A stretch of 64,000 nucleotides of DNA from Alitta virens (Eukaryota > Annelida > Polychaeta > Phyllodocida > Nereididae), in assembly GCA_932294295.1 (NCBI GenBank), contig OW028585.1:14788771-14852770 (forward strand), read 5' to 3'. The first letter of the stretch is position 1. Each line of letters starts with the position of its first letter. Shown in pieces: positions 47,999-60,600 of the stretch. The notes beneath the pieces are model-generated. The model saw only the letters and a list, made by a program, of their open reading frames with translations, was not told the origin of the DNA and did no database searches. The translations under genes were made by a program, and so were the position numbers.

Positions 47999-48656
47999 GA
48001 TTCTATCTCTTGTCCGCCTCCATTTTGGATATTAAAACTTCTATTTTGGGCCTGACGAAAGTTTTAGTATACATTTGACCCATTTCCAGGTCTAATCACT
48101 TTGATTTATGCCATTACATAACTTTTAGAGAGAGCCAAAACTTCAACAACTTTCCCAGCAAGGATCAATCCTGGTTTGTTGATTTAATGGCTGCCACTGC
48201 AGTAAGGATCTCTGCGCAGACGAAACGGCATTGGCAAGGAAATGCATGGGTAACTTTAAAATAACATTTAGTTAATGCATGTCATACAACAAATGAAATG
48301 AGTCATTAGTTAACAGTTCAATTATTTATGCCTTTTTGTCTTATTTTTTTTTCCCTCAATATTTATCAGGCCTATTGGCTCCTACATGTATTACAGCCTA
48401 TTTGATTTAAAAATTAAACAAGCAGTGAAAAAAAAAAAGGGGAGATTTGCATGTCGCTATGACTTGTATTTAATTATTTTTCCTCCAAATCTGACCCATA
48501 GGTCAGATCATCGTGACAGCAACTTGTCAGCTTTAATTGTCACAGATTTGGTCGTTTCATGCAGACCAGCAGCAGACGAATTCGTTGCAACTCTTTGCTT
48601 CGTGCTATGTTTTACCATTTTCTCGTGCTGACAACAGCAACATCCGGTTTAGCAAA
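47999..48656. promoter_or_regulatory. Shared bidirectional promoter region between two head-to-head genes
   Basis: Only 658 bp separate the ATG of the minus-strand gene (47998) from the RAB3GAP1 ATG (48657). Both 5' untranslated regions and both core promoters must lie here, or first non-coding exons must be hidden nearby. No SINE or MITE is recognisable inside, unlike the flanks. A CCGGATGT sequence (minus-strand reading of 48642-48649) fits an ETS-type site, common in housekeeping divergent promoters. No TATA box is obvious close to either start. Start sites cannot be fixed from sequence alone. Confidence 0.6.
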
Positions 48657-51600
48657 ATGACAGATCGAGTAGGGGAGGCTGAAGAAGTAAGGGCATTATA
48701 TTTAATTTATGTACAGTTTAAAGTGTTGTTTTGTGAATCAATTCTTCGAACAGTCATTTTAGCAATTGTTGATGCTGGTTTTGTGGCAGAGAAATTGAGC
48801 TGTCTGCCCAAATCAGCTGTACAGATTGTTCATCTATGTTGAGATGTCAAACTCGAATAGATTTAGACTATGTTTTGACAATGACATCATGTCTATTCAT
48901 TTTTATTTGTAAGTGTCACGGGATATCTGGGCTTTGTGATAACTTATAATTGCAGTAAATTTAACTCTGTTTACAATATACACTGCACTGTCAAACTATC
49001 TTATTCCAGGATGCTGATGTGTTTGAGATCACCGATTTTACCACTGCTTCTGAATGGGAAAGGTACATCAGATTTGATTTTATCTTGGAAAGCTTATATT
49101 ATAAAAAATCTTAATTGACAAATAATTTTTGGCCTCACTATGCACAATAATTATATCTCTTTGTTCAAAAACAGTATGATTAATAAAATTCTTATTTGAT
49201 TAATGCATTCACTTTTATGAATTACTTTATGATTTGTTACTATATGAAATATTTTTAAATGTATGCATTACTTAATTGATTCACTAAAATGTTAACATGT
49301 TAATTGTTTAGATTTGATGCAAGACTTGAAGAAATCTTTCATGAGTGGAAGTTGACAGCTTTTCCCGCCCCTACTCCACTGGAAAAGGTAATTTTTTGCA
49401 ATCAAATTCAAATGCTGAATGCAATTTCCCATCAACAAAGCTGAATTAGTTTCAGTTCAAATGGAGATATCTCACTTCGCAATTGGCTGCCATACACGAA
49501 GGGTTCAAATCAGCAGTTGGAGGAAAAGATATTAGTCTAGCAACTTTGCTAACGTTTATTGTCTTAAAGTTTTTATTTTTTTATTTAGAGTTTGCATTGT
49601 AGATCATAATCCCGGTACCTGATATTAGAATTGTGTTCTAATTGAATTCTTTCAGGGTGAACTCACTTCAGGCGTATGGCAAGAAAAGTCAGACAAGTTG
49701 AGTTTTGCGGATTTTGACTTCATCCTGTCAAGGCATTGGCTCAAGCGTGCAGACGATAAGGAATGGACGCCACCTGACACAAAAGATGACGGTGGATCCA
49801 GTACTGCTTCCGAATCTCAAGATGGTGGGTTTTTAAAGTCCTTGTATGTTGTGTGATTTGTTGCAATCTTCTACAATCAAAGTCTGTGGTCCCCTTATGG
49901 TATTGTCTAATGATACCAGAATTTGAAGTGCGGCTGGAAGTGCTCCACTATGCACCAAAAGTAGGTCAGTAAAGCAAAATAGGCGAAAACAATAATAGTG
50001 ATGTCCCGTAAAAAAGTCCCCTCCAAAATTGTGACAAATTACTAGAGCTGCCACTGTTTTTTTCTATCTGCCTGTCCATGGGACAGACTTGTATGTGTTG
50101 AATTCAAGTTTACCTGAAATCCAACAATTGTTCAAAATTCACTCTTTTCACGCGGCAGCCATGTTTGCATTTTTGCCTCGTTGACCTCTCTTTGCACTCA
50201 GCTTAAGCATTGTGACATCATCAGCAGACAATGGCCATGGTGAGGTCACAGAGTGCAAGAACAATGGAGAAGTAATGATGTCATAATATATGACGTAATC
50301 AAAATGAGGTCTATGAGGCAAAAATGCCAACATGGCTGCTGCATGAAAAGGGTGTATTAACCCGACCTTGCATTCTTTATGGGATATATTATGTTATCGT
50401 GTGAATTTCATTGCAGTAGATGCTCCCCCAGCCAGTTGGTTGGATCTGACAGACATTGACAATGACTTCCCTCCGAGGGCACATTGCCTGGTGAGATGGT
50501 AAGATTCAGGTTCCGCTATTTCTATACCTTTTTTTGTTCACGAAGATACATGTACAATACAATTTATCCAAAAAGTAAAGACAAGGAAGGAGGAAGATTT
50601 ATTGTCTAACTATGTTTAATAAATGGGGAACTATTGTACTAAAAGTATCAATAGACTACCCGTAATTGTTCTAACTATTGTTGTTTAAAGGTGCACTGTC
50701 TGTCAAATTTGCACATTAAAATAATGATATAAATTAATACTGCCTTCTTGTCTCATGATATTTTTCACCATTACATACCCACTTTTGCACAACAATTTAG
50801 TTTAATTTACAATAAATAATATAAATATTAGTTTTTCATGCCATCAAAAACTCAATATGTTAACAAACCCAGTGATGACGTCACAATACTGAACAATGGT
50901 GATGTCATTTCAATAGTTTCCAATGTTTTGGTCTGGATTTTCTCTCAATGTATAATTTATTTTTAATAATTAATGTCTTATAAAATCATTAATTCACACA
51001 AATTTAGTGTGCCTTGATAAATAAAAGCAACTCTCAACTGTTTGATAGCATCTTAGAAAATTTCAAATTTGACAGACAGTGCAACTTTAATGACATCTTC
51101 TAAATATTATGATGGCATTAACTTGCACTCAATGATTGTTTGTTTGTGTCATTTTTTAATATTAATGCATGTTTGTTACAACTCCTTCTATTGGTCCATT
51201 AATCAGTTGTGCTGAACTAGAATTCCACTAGAAACATGATTACACTTAGTATGCTTTAGACTCAATTCTTTCAAATATATTTTAGGTACGGCATTCGGGA
51301 TTTCTTAATTCTTGCTCCAGCCGGAGCGGCAACATTGAACAGCGAAAGCCGAGTTAATTTAGTCCTCAGTTCTATTGCCATAGCTTTGCATAACACAGGA
51401 TGGTATGTAATTTCTCTGTCTTATTTTGTCCATTATTTATGAATGCCAAGTTGATTTTAGTTTTACTGGACTTCCCTTTTGTTGCAGTCCTCTACCAGTA
51501 TTTGTTCAAGTTCAACAGAAGTGGCGCCGCTTATACTTCGGCCAGTGTGCTACATCTGGTTATGTGACGTCTTTTGAAATGGTCCATTTGAAAAGCGCTC

Positions 51601-54600
51601 CTCCTCAGTATTGTCATTTGTCTGGTTTACTGGATGTGTTCAAGTCAAAACTGGTGCGTTGATGTTTTTCTAACACAGAACTTTGTAAAATGTGTATTCA
51701 GTGTTTATGTTCATCATATACAGTCACAGCAATGTTTATATCATAGTAGAGGAAGAAGTTGATTTGCATTTTGTCGATGTATAATGCTTATGACTGTTCC
51801 ATTTAAAAAGGGGGGGGGGGGGGGAGACCCTAACATTTTTAACCCAGATCTCCCCCCTCCCGATATCTGAAAAATCTTCAGGTCTGCCCCCCCCCCCCCC
51901 TCTTTTTTAAATGGAACAGCCCTTATCATGCTTATGTAAATCGGCTGTTCAGTATGACATTGCAATGACTGATATAACATTTTTAAAAACATTTTTCCTT
52001 TTAGTTTCAGTAAATCTTCTGAACAGTCTAAATGTAATACTTATTTATTTCAAAATAATTATCTCAAGTCAATTATGATCATTTATCAACTTAGGTAATT
52101 TGGTTAACTATATGTACTACTGTCTTTGCTCTGCCCTAATGGTGACACATGTTCGACAAACTTTTAAAGTAGTTCTATCCTGTATATTATTATTATTATA
52201 TATATATTCACTTGATTTAATTTCAGAATAGCCCTGCATCTCCTGTTCCCCCTATAACGGCCTCCGTCAGATTCACGTTCATACTTCAAGATTGGCCTCA
52301 TTACTCATGGCCGCAGCAACCTCCAGGTATGTATCTTGTGAACGTTACTGAAACTTGTATGTTTAATATTAAGTATTAAGACAACTGCTGGTACCTAATT
52401 TACTGGTCCTTTTTATGGTGATCTGACCTATAGGGAGGATAAAACGAATGGGTAAGTAACCTGGTGGCACCCGCAAAAATGGTGGTCTATGCAATGTGGT
52501 CTTAAGGTTTTCGACTGTTCGTCAGTAAAGGTACAGCAGACAGCAGACTTGCCGGCTTTTATGGTGACGTCCATGGGCATATCCAAAACATTCTGACAGA
52601 GACAGGTAGTATATATATGTTATATATATATATATATATATAATCTGTCCGGCATGTCATTGATACTGGTTAATGGGGAGGAAAAGTACCACCAGAGGTC
52701 ACTGCCACCATGGCAGATAAGCATTGTTTGATGATGTTGTCTATTCTGTGATGTCATCTATGTAACAATTATTAGTGACGTCATCTTATTGTATTTTTAA
52801 TCCGCTGCGGTGGTAGTGCCCCCTGCTGTAGGCTCTGTTTCTTTTTCTCCCCATTGTCATCAGAATAAAAGTGCCCCTACATTATCCACAAGGTGACACA
52901 GTGACTTCTAGGATGTCACCATTGAGCAAAAGCATTAGGGAGGTGTTTCTCGTTGTTTATTTTTGTTATTTTGGGAGCTGGTCAAACCACAGGCAAAGAC
53001 AATGACACTATGATATTCTGTTATCGGAGCAGGTAAGAAACAGAATGAGTCATCATTTGTCTATCCAGGTAGTAGTTGCTGTATTATTGAAGAAAATTGG
53101 TGTGTCAGTGATTGGATGGACAGATGATAAGTGACTCATCTTTGGACTTTCCATTGAGAACTTTTTGGATTCTTCCCTGGATATCACTATTTAAGCCAGC
53201 CAACTCCACTGACGGCCGTAACTGTGGTGATGGGTACTGAAATAGTAGGATGTTGTTTAGGTGGGGTTGTGGTGTAGTCATTTTTCCACTGGCAAAGATC
53301 GCCGTGCATTGAGCGAACACTGCGACCTTTGCCCTGGATGCCCTAAATTTGCGTGGTTAATCTTATTGGATGCATAGAAACTTACTGCACGATCAGAGAA
53401 GGCCTTAGAAAATAGCACCATATTCGGAATATGGTGTCATAGCGTCATGGTGTAAGCTGGTTTCCGATTGGCCCAGACAGTTTTTATCCACCAGAGGACG
53501 GCACCTGCTAGTCCTTTCATTGGTACAGGATTGACTCTCGCCAGCTTACATTATAGGGGGCAGTACATGCAAATCCTCAGTGATTAAGGCCTTGGAGGTC
53601 AAGGTGTCACCTTCGCTCTACTGGAGCGACAATCAGTGACACCTTGACATCTTGAAGATGTGGTGCAGTATTTTCTCGTTATTTGAAATTATTATCCCGA
53701 AAATTTGTGTCATCCGGGGATACCTTACTTTTAATTAGTTTTCTGTCTAATGAAACAGTCACCTACTTTGAATGAAATTTTTTTTTTTTTCAAATTATTA
53801 AATTTACACATATTTGTAAACAATGATAAAAATTCGCTATTATGATAGATTTTGCTGGATCACAAGTGCATTGTTAGAACAAATTTTGACTATATTATGT
53901 TTTGGTCATTTCCAGATATAGACTCGATGACGGGAGGTGAGGTTGGATGTGCAGATTTTGGAGAGTTGCCATTTGGTGCTTGCGAAGATCCCGTCAGTGA
54001 GCTGCTTCTGTCAACAACATGGCCGAACCTCTCGGAGGAAATGATTGTCGACAATGATGTTTACACGTAATCACTCTTTCCTAGACTACTAACTCATCCT
54101 TAAAATTCCAATAGGAGAAACGTTGCTGACAGGTGGAGCCACCAGCAAGACGGTCAAAAAATCATTGTTTAATGACATAATATCATATACTCAGGTCATT
54201 GAGTCACATTTAGATGATGTCATCAAACAATGGTTTGACCGTCTCCCTGTGTCAGTTATGAGATTCTCATTCCATGGTCCAACTATATTTTTTTAAAGCC
54301 AAAAATTTTAAGATGAGTATGTAGTCAAATCTTAATGGGATGGTTGCCTCATGATGAGATGCAGCTTGCCTATGATTCAATGATATTGGTATGTTATAGT
54401 TTCAGTGTATGGATTATAAAATTTGTTGTAATTTTCAGTGATTTAGATCCACTACAAGCGCCTACCTGGTCGGTCAGAGTTAGAATGACGGATGATGTCC
54501 AGTGTCTGTTGAGTAAGTTTTGAGGCAAAACTTTTCTAATTTACCTTTAAGCTGAGCTAGATATGTTGCACTGCAAATTTAAATATTGATATGTACGGCA

Positions 54601-57600
54601 AATCTACAATTGATGTAATTATTGATTTGAGGTCTAAATGTTTACTTATTGTACTGCAAAGACTAGCGAGGCAACTCTGAGGTCGAAAACATTGATTGAT
54701 ACTACAGTATGGACTGATGCCGAAAGGAGTCATATATATTCTCCCTTTTCCTTTCTCAGGTGATTACGTTGAGGAGTTCATTCACCTGTGCAAACGAAGC
54801 GAATCCACGGATCAACTTCTGGGTCGAATTTTGCAGAAAGATGATTCTACGAAAGGTAAGTACCAGACGGACAGATACACAAGACAGATAGACAAGACAG
54901 ACAGCTAGACAGACAGACAGAACATCCTGCAGGGATTGCAATGGGGAGGAAAAGTACCACCAGAGGTCACTGGCACTGTAGCAGATAAATATTGTTTGAT
55001 GACGTCATATATTATGTGACGTCATCAATGTAACAATTAACTGGTGACGTCATCTTATTGTCTTTTCATGTGTTATGGTCATAGTGCCCCCGGTAAGCTC
55101 TGTTACTTTTTCTCCCCATTTGAAATGGGTTGAGTGAGTGACTAGTTGTTCATGCAAAATCACCTTTGGTAACATTTCATGAGCTACTGTTCGCGGAACT
55201 TGTTCAACGGTTCATATAAACAGTTATACCAATCCTTTGAATAAGCAAGGGTTAAATTGCAATCAAAGTATAGCTGATATAAGATAGGATATCCTTTGAA
55301 GTTAGATTGCAAATCAGCCAGAAGTAGTCATGCACTCCCTTTATCCAAGCAAATCACATGGACCCTAACTTCTGTTGCGTGAGAAAGTTAATGCAGACAA
55401 AAAATCACATTGTGATCATTAGGTACTTGACTTGTTTATTCAGATGCTGACATTAGCCAAGCGCTCAGCAAACTTACGGAGCCAGCTGTTGGTCTTCCTT
55501 CCATTGGAACTGTTGTTACCAAGGCAACCAGTAAACTGCAAATCAAACCAGAAGAAGCTCCCATACCTGCGGATCTGCTGAGTGGCCTCTTGTTGGTGCG
55601 TATCATATTGTTTTATTTTGTATTATTCTACGCTTATGTTCAGTCAAACTTTATGACAGAAGTTTAATGTAATTTTAATGGTAATGATAGTTTGATATAT
55701 ATATATTTTTTTCTTCAGTTTTTGTTTCCTGATGCAAAAGATGAAGATGGGTCATCAACCGCAGGTGGCAGCACCGCAGGGCCATCACCAGAGGCGACAC
55801 CTTCCTCAGAAAATGTCACGACTGTTCCTCCGAGTGACAAGGGGGATGGTTCAAAGAGAGGAAGTGTTTCTTCGATGCATAAATTGGAAAACTTGCAGAA
55901 ATTTAGGGTAAAAACTGTTCTTATGAGACTGATATCTATCTTTGAAATTTTTTTATAAATTGGAATGACCTTTTCTTTCCTTGATACTTTGGGCTATTTT
56001 ATTTAGTGAATTTGTTGTGCCAAACATATCATGAATATGATTAAGGGCTGTTCCATTTTTAAAAAAGGTTGGGGGGTAACAAGAAATTTTCAGACCCCCT
56101 TCAAACCCCACCTTTGGTTTTTTGACAGACCCACAATCCCCACCCCCCTCTTTTTCTCTTTTGGACTTTTGGAGAACCCCGGTTTTTCTAAAACCTTCCT
56201 GTTCACCCCCTACCCCCCTTTGAAATGGAACAGCCCTAATTTAAAGATGCTTAACTGTTAAAAAATGTTTTTTAACTGTGCACATGATAGTAGCCTGTGA
56301 GTGTTAAGTTGCTGCATTGTTAATTCGCCCGAGGAAATGTCTGATAAATCGTATTATTAATTTCAGGAGCTATTTAGACAATTCAAGTCAGCCCCAGTGG
56401 AGAGTATTACTTATCGTCTTGCAGTGTGCATGTGTATCGTGAATCACAGTTATGGCGGCATGAGAGCGGTTGCCCATTTGTGGCAGGAATTCGTTTTGGA
56501 AATGAGATATAGATGGGAGAACAATTACATCATTCCTGAGTAAGTACCAGGGATGTCATTATCAGTTTTTTTCGTGCAAATTCAATTTTTTTCCTTTCTT
56601 AATTTTTTTGGGGGGGGGGGAGGGGGGGAGAGGAGGAGTTTTCAGCCTTATTATACCATGCAAGGTATCATGATTTCAGGGTAAGTGTAATGTGACTCAA
56701 GGTTGCAGACACAAGAAGTCTTGCCTTGTAATACCTAGAAGTTGCCCCTCAGATAGCTTGAAATGTCATTAATTTGGTCATTTGTTAAAAAAAATTCCAG
56801 GGGCGTCATCCTTTAGGACCCCCCTTACTAATCCTGGCATTTTCAGGGTTTTTTTTTATCAATGATAAATCACATCCCTGAAGTACAATGACAATGATTT
56901 TTATTTGTCACATGGGGAAAGTGGTTACAAATGGGGCCCGAAACTAAATTTGTTTGTCGCTTCTGAGGGGCCACCTTATAGGTTAACCATTACACTCGAG
57001 GTCATCGAGATTGGTCAGGTCATCGAAATTGGCCACCCCCCAACAAACACAATTAAACACCTCGCAATGTCGTGATTTGTTATGAAACTAACTGTTCATG
57101 TCATTGACAACAATTGAATACTTTGACAGGCATCTTAGAAGTGTTTTCGCTAGTTTATTTAGAGTGGCCAATTTCAATGACCCTGGTCAAATTCGATGAC
57201 TCTGATTGTACAACAAAACTTAAATTTGAATTGGTGGAATGGATGCACAATTTCTGAAATACTTAGATCTACATGATAAATTGGTGACATTCAGCACAGA
57301 TTTATCAGTGGGACAATAATGATCGTTTCAATCTTGTCACAATGTCAGTATTATTGAGTTAAACTTTCATTCATGAGAATTGCTATCTCAGAAATTACAA
57401 ATGAGTGACGGAGGGTTTTGAGGTAGCACTGATTAATATCACGTATCTATTTTATCTATTTATCGGACCTTGTTCAAAGATTGGAATTAATTTGTAAACT
57501 GCTTTTAATTATTTCAGTATCGACCAAGGATCTCCAAATTTAGGCTGCAGTCTCTTGCATCAAAAGTTGCAGGTAAGCATTGAGTCGGACAACATTAAAT

Positions 57601-60600
57601 GAAGAACACTTGCAAAATGAGTACTTCGTAGTGACATTCATTGAAATTATCAAAATGAGGTTTCACAAATTGGTTAATCCCATAGTATCCACTGACAATC
57701 TTTACATAGTAAGGAAGAAAAGCAACTCCGAAAATTGAGATTTTCATTCTACAATTTATATTTCAACCACAACCTAAATGGTCAAAATATAGATTGTAGA
57801 ATACAAATCTCAATTTTCGGAGTTGCTTTTCTTCTATACTAATTCATGGTTAAGTTTGCCCACTTCATACAGAACTAATGGGCTACTCTTTACCAACAGT
57901 AACTTTGGTAAGATGATGTAATGGCTGAAAATAATGTCGCATTTATCACATCAAGTTATCAACAGTGATGTAGCGTAGATACTGATAGCTCCCTCTGTTG
58001 TTGCGGTTGTTTTCCGTTATTACAGTCAAGCGGGAACGTTGTAGCAAGATTGATTATAATAGAAGAACTTTTGCATCAACTGCATTAATGGGGAGAAAAG
58101 TAACAGTGCCTACAGGGGGCACTACGACCGTAGCACATAAAAAGACAATAAGATGACGTTACTACTTAATTGTTACATGGATGACGTCACACTATACATG
58201 AGGTTGTTAAACAGTATTTATCTGCTACGGTGTCAGTGACCTCTTGCGGTACTTTTCCTCCCCATCATTGGGTAATGGTATACAATATGGATATCATTAT
58301 AGCACGTAGGTCCTTGATTATAGTATTATGATCCCAGTACACAACTACCACACCTAGGGCTGTACACCGGTTCTCGATATACCGTTTGTACCGGTACAAG
58401 GTTAACAATACGGGTATTGATAACCGTTATGTAATAATAACGATGCAATCAAATGGTATGCTTAGGGGCGTTTTTGAGCAAATAAGGCACCTGTTCCAGT
58501 GTTTGTGAAGAAAAACATCAGCGACTCTTAATACACAATAGTTCGCAGTTATTCAATGAAGATTTGTTCACTAAATTTGATAGTATCTTTTTGTTTATTT
58601 TAGGTTTATGATAAACTTTTATGTATATATATATATATATATATATGTACTAAATTACTAATTGACAAAATTTAACGATACGTATCATGATACGTATCAT
58701 ATCAGTTTTACTGTATCGTAATATGTATTGTATCGTTTTAAAGATAAAGGTGTACAGCCCTACCCACACCTACTAGCAATTTGCTATGGGGCAGCTACTC
58801 CTCAGCTCAACTGGTACATGTGTACGTTATAAAGTTGCCACACTGGATTATTTTGATTTTCCGCAGATGCTAAATTGCTGCATTCGCCATAAAATGACAA
58901 GGGAACAAATGCAATCTCAAGGGGCATCTAACGAAGCTTCACCTAAATCTAGCGATGAAGTCTTGTCAATTGGGAGCTCAAGTGACGAGGAATTTTATGA
59001 ATGTGAAGACGATGGAAAGAAAAATACTAAAAATGTATCTGCGAAGAAAGCCAGTAAAGACGAACTCAACAGACTAGTCAAAGCTGATGCATCAAAAACC
59101 AACCAATCACTGAGGACCTCATCGTCTGGTGACCTTGCTCCTGGCCAATCAGGTGATGCGGGGCCATCAGGTGACCAATCTTCGAGCAGCCAATCAGAAA
59201 GTCAGGAAACTGAACAAGGTGATGAAGTTTTTGGAAGTTTATTTATTACAATACATTGAAATGACTATGACTATAACAGTAATTCAGAAGACTTAATAAT
59301 TTGATGCATAAGTTAATATTGTTCGATTTTTTTTTTTCTGTCACAAAAAAAGATTTACTATAATAATTGTCCTTTTCTGTAAATTTTTCATTAGCAGCAA
59401 GAGAAACAGGTTTTAAGGACTCCTTCGAACACCAGCCTGAGGGTCGATTACGGCCTGCTGAAGGTCTTAAGTTACTAAACGGCGAAGCTAATTTATACAT
59501 CCCCGTCACACAAGAACCGGCTCCTATGACCGAGGATATCTTGGAGGAGCATGCAGAAGTTCTAACAAGGTAATTGAAGTTATTAATTACCTATTGCAGC
59601 TCTATAGGAAGTTTTTTTGCTCATGGAGGTTGATTGATGACACTAGATAGTCTAGGCGATGTATAATTATCTATTCAATAACTGCATTTTGGAAAATGTG
59701 TTGTACAAATTATTTAACAAACATTTTACTTACATGGTAGTAATGGCATATTTTTTTGGGTGTTTGTACCTTTACATCACATCCTATGAAAGAAATATAA
59801 TGTGTTAATTATCATATGATCCAGACTTGGAACTTCTGCCGAGGGGGCTAATTTGCGAGCTAGGATGCAGAGTGCGTGTCTGCTGTCTGATATGGAAGCT
59901 TTCAAGGTATTATCAACAAATATATGAATGCTAATACATATTTTGTGTTTTTTTAATATGAATTGTACTTGTTTAGTGCTCAAAAATGTAGTTAATACAG
60001 CCAGTTGGCAGCTGCTAGAGGAAGACTAGATGAAGTAAAGCTTGGGAGTCCACACACTGGTTACGCATTAACAATATGGATGGAGCCTTTCACTCGTTTC
60101 AGCATAGACACTGAGTACAAGGCACCACCAATTTAATGTCTTTTTCAAATGAATTAGCATTATAGTTTCCTTTCTATTGTATTTATTATGTCAGGCGGCG
60201 AACCCATCCTGTGTTCTTGGTGATTTTGTGCGCTGGTATTCTCCCAGGGATTGGATGGAGGAAGATTTTACTGACGAGGATGGAAACACTCAGAGAAGAG
60301 GTATGATGATTTAGAAATAACTACATTTTGTGGTAGCTTAGGGCTGTTCCATTTCCAGAAAATTTCAGTCTTTAAATTTTCAGGTCCACCCCCCCCCCCC
60401 CCTCCTTTTTTAAATGGAACAGCCCTTAACTCATCATAGACGCCTTTATTTTTTTTTTATCTTTTACAGCGAAGAGGTCCGGTCTTATCATTCGCAGAAT
60501 CCATCATGCATCTGTAAGCTCGATTGAATCCACTTTGTAGCTTAAATATTAAAGATATCTTGTTTCTTTAAAAGGTGCACTAAGCCAACGAATGCAAATC

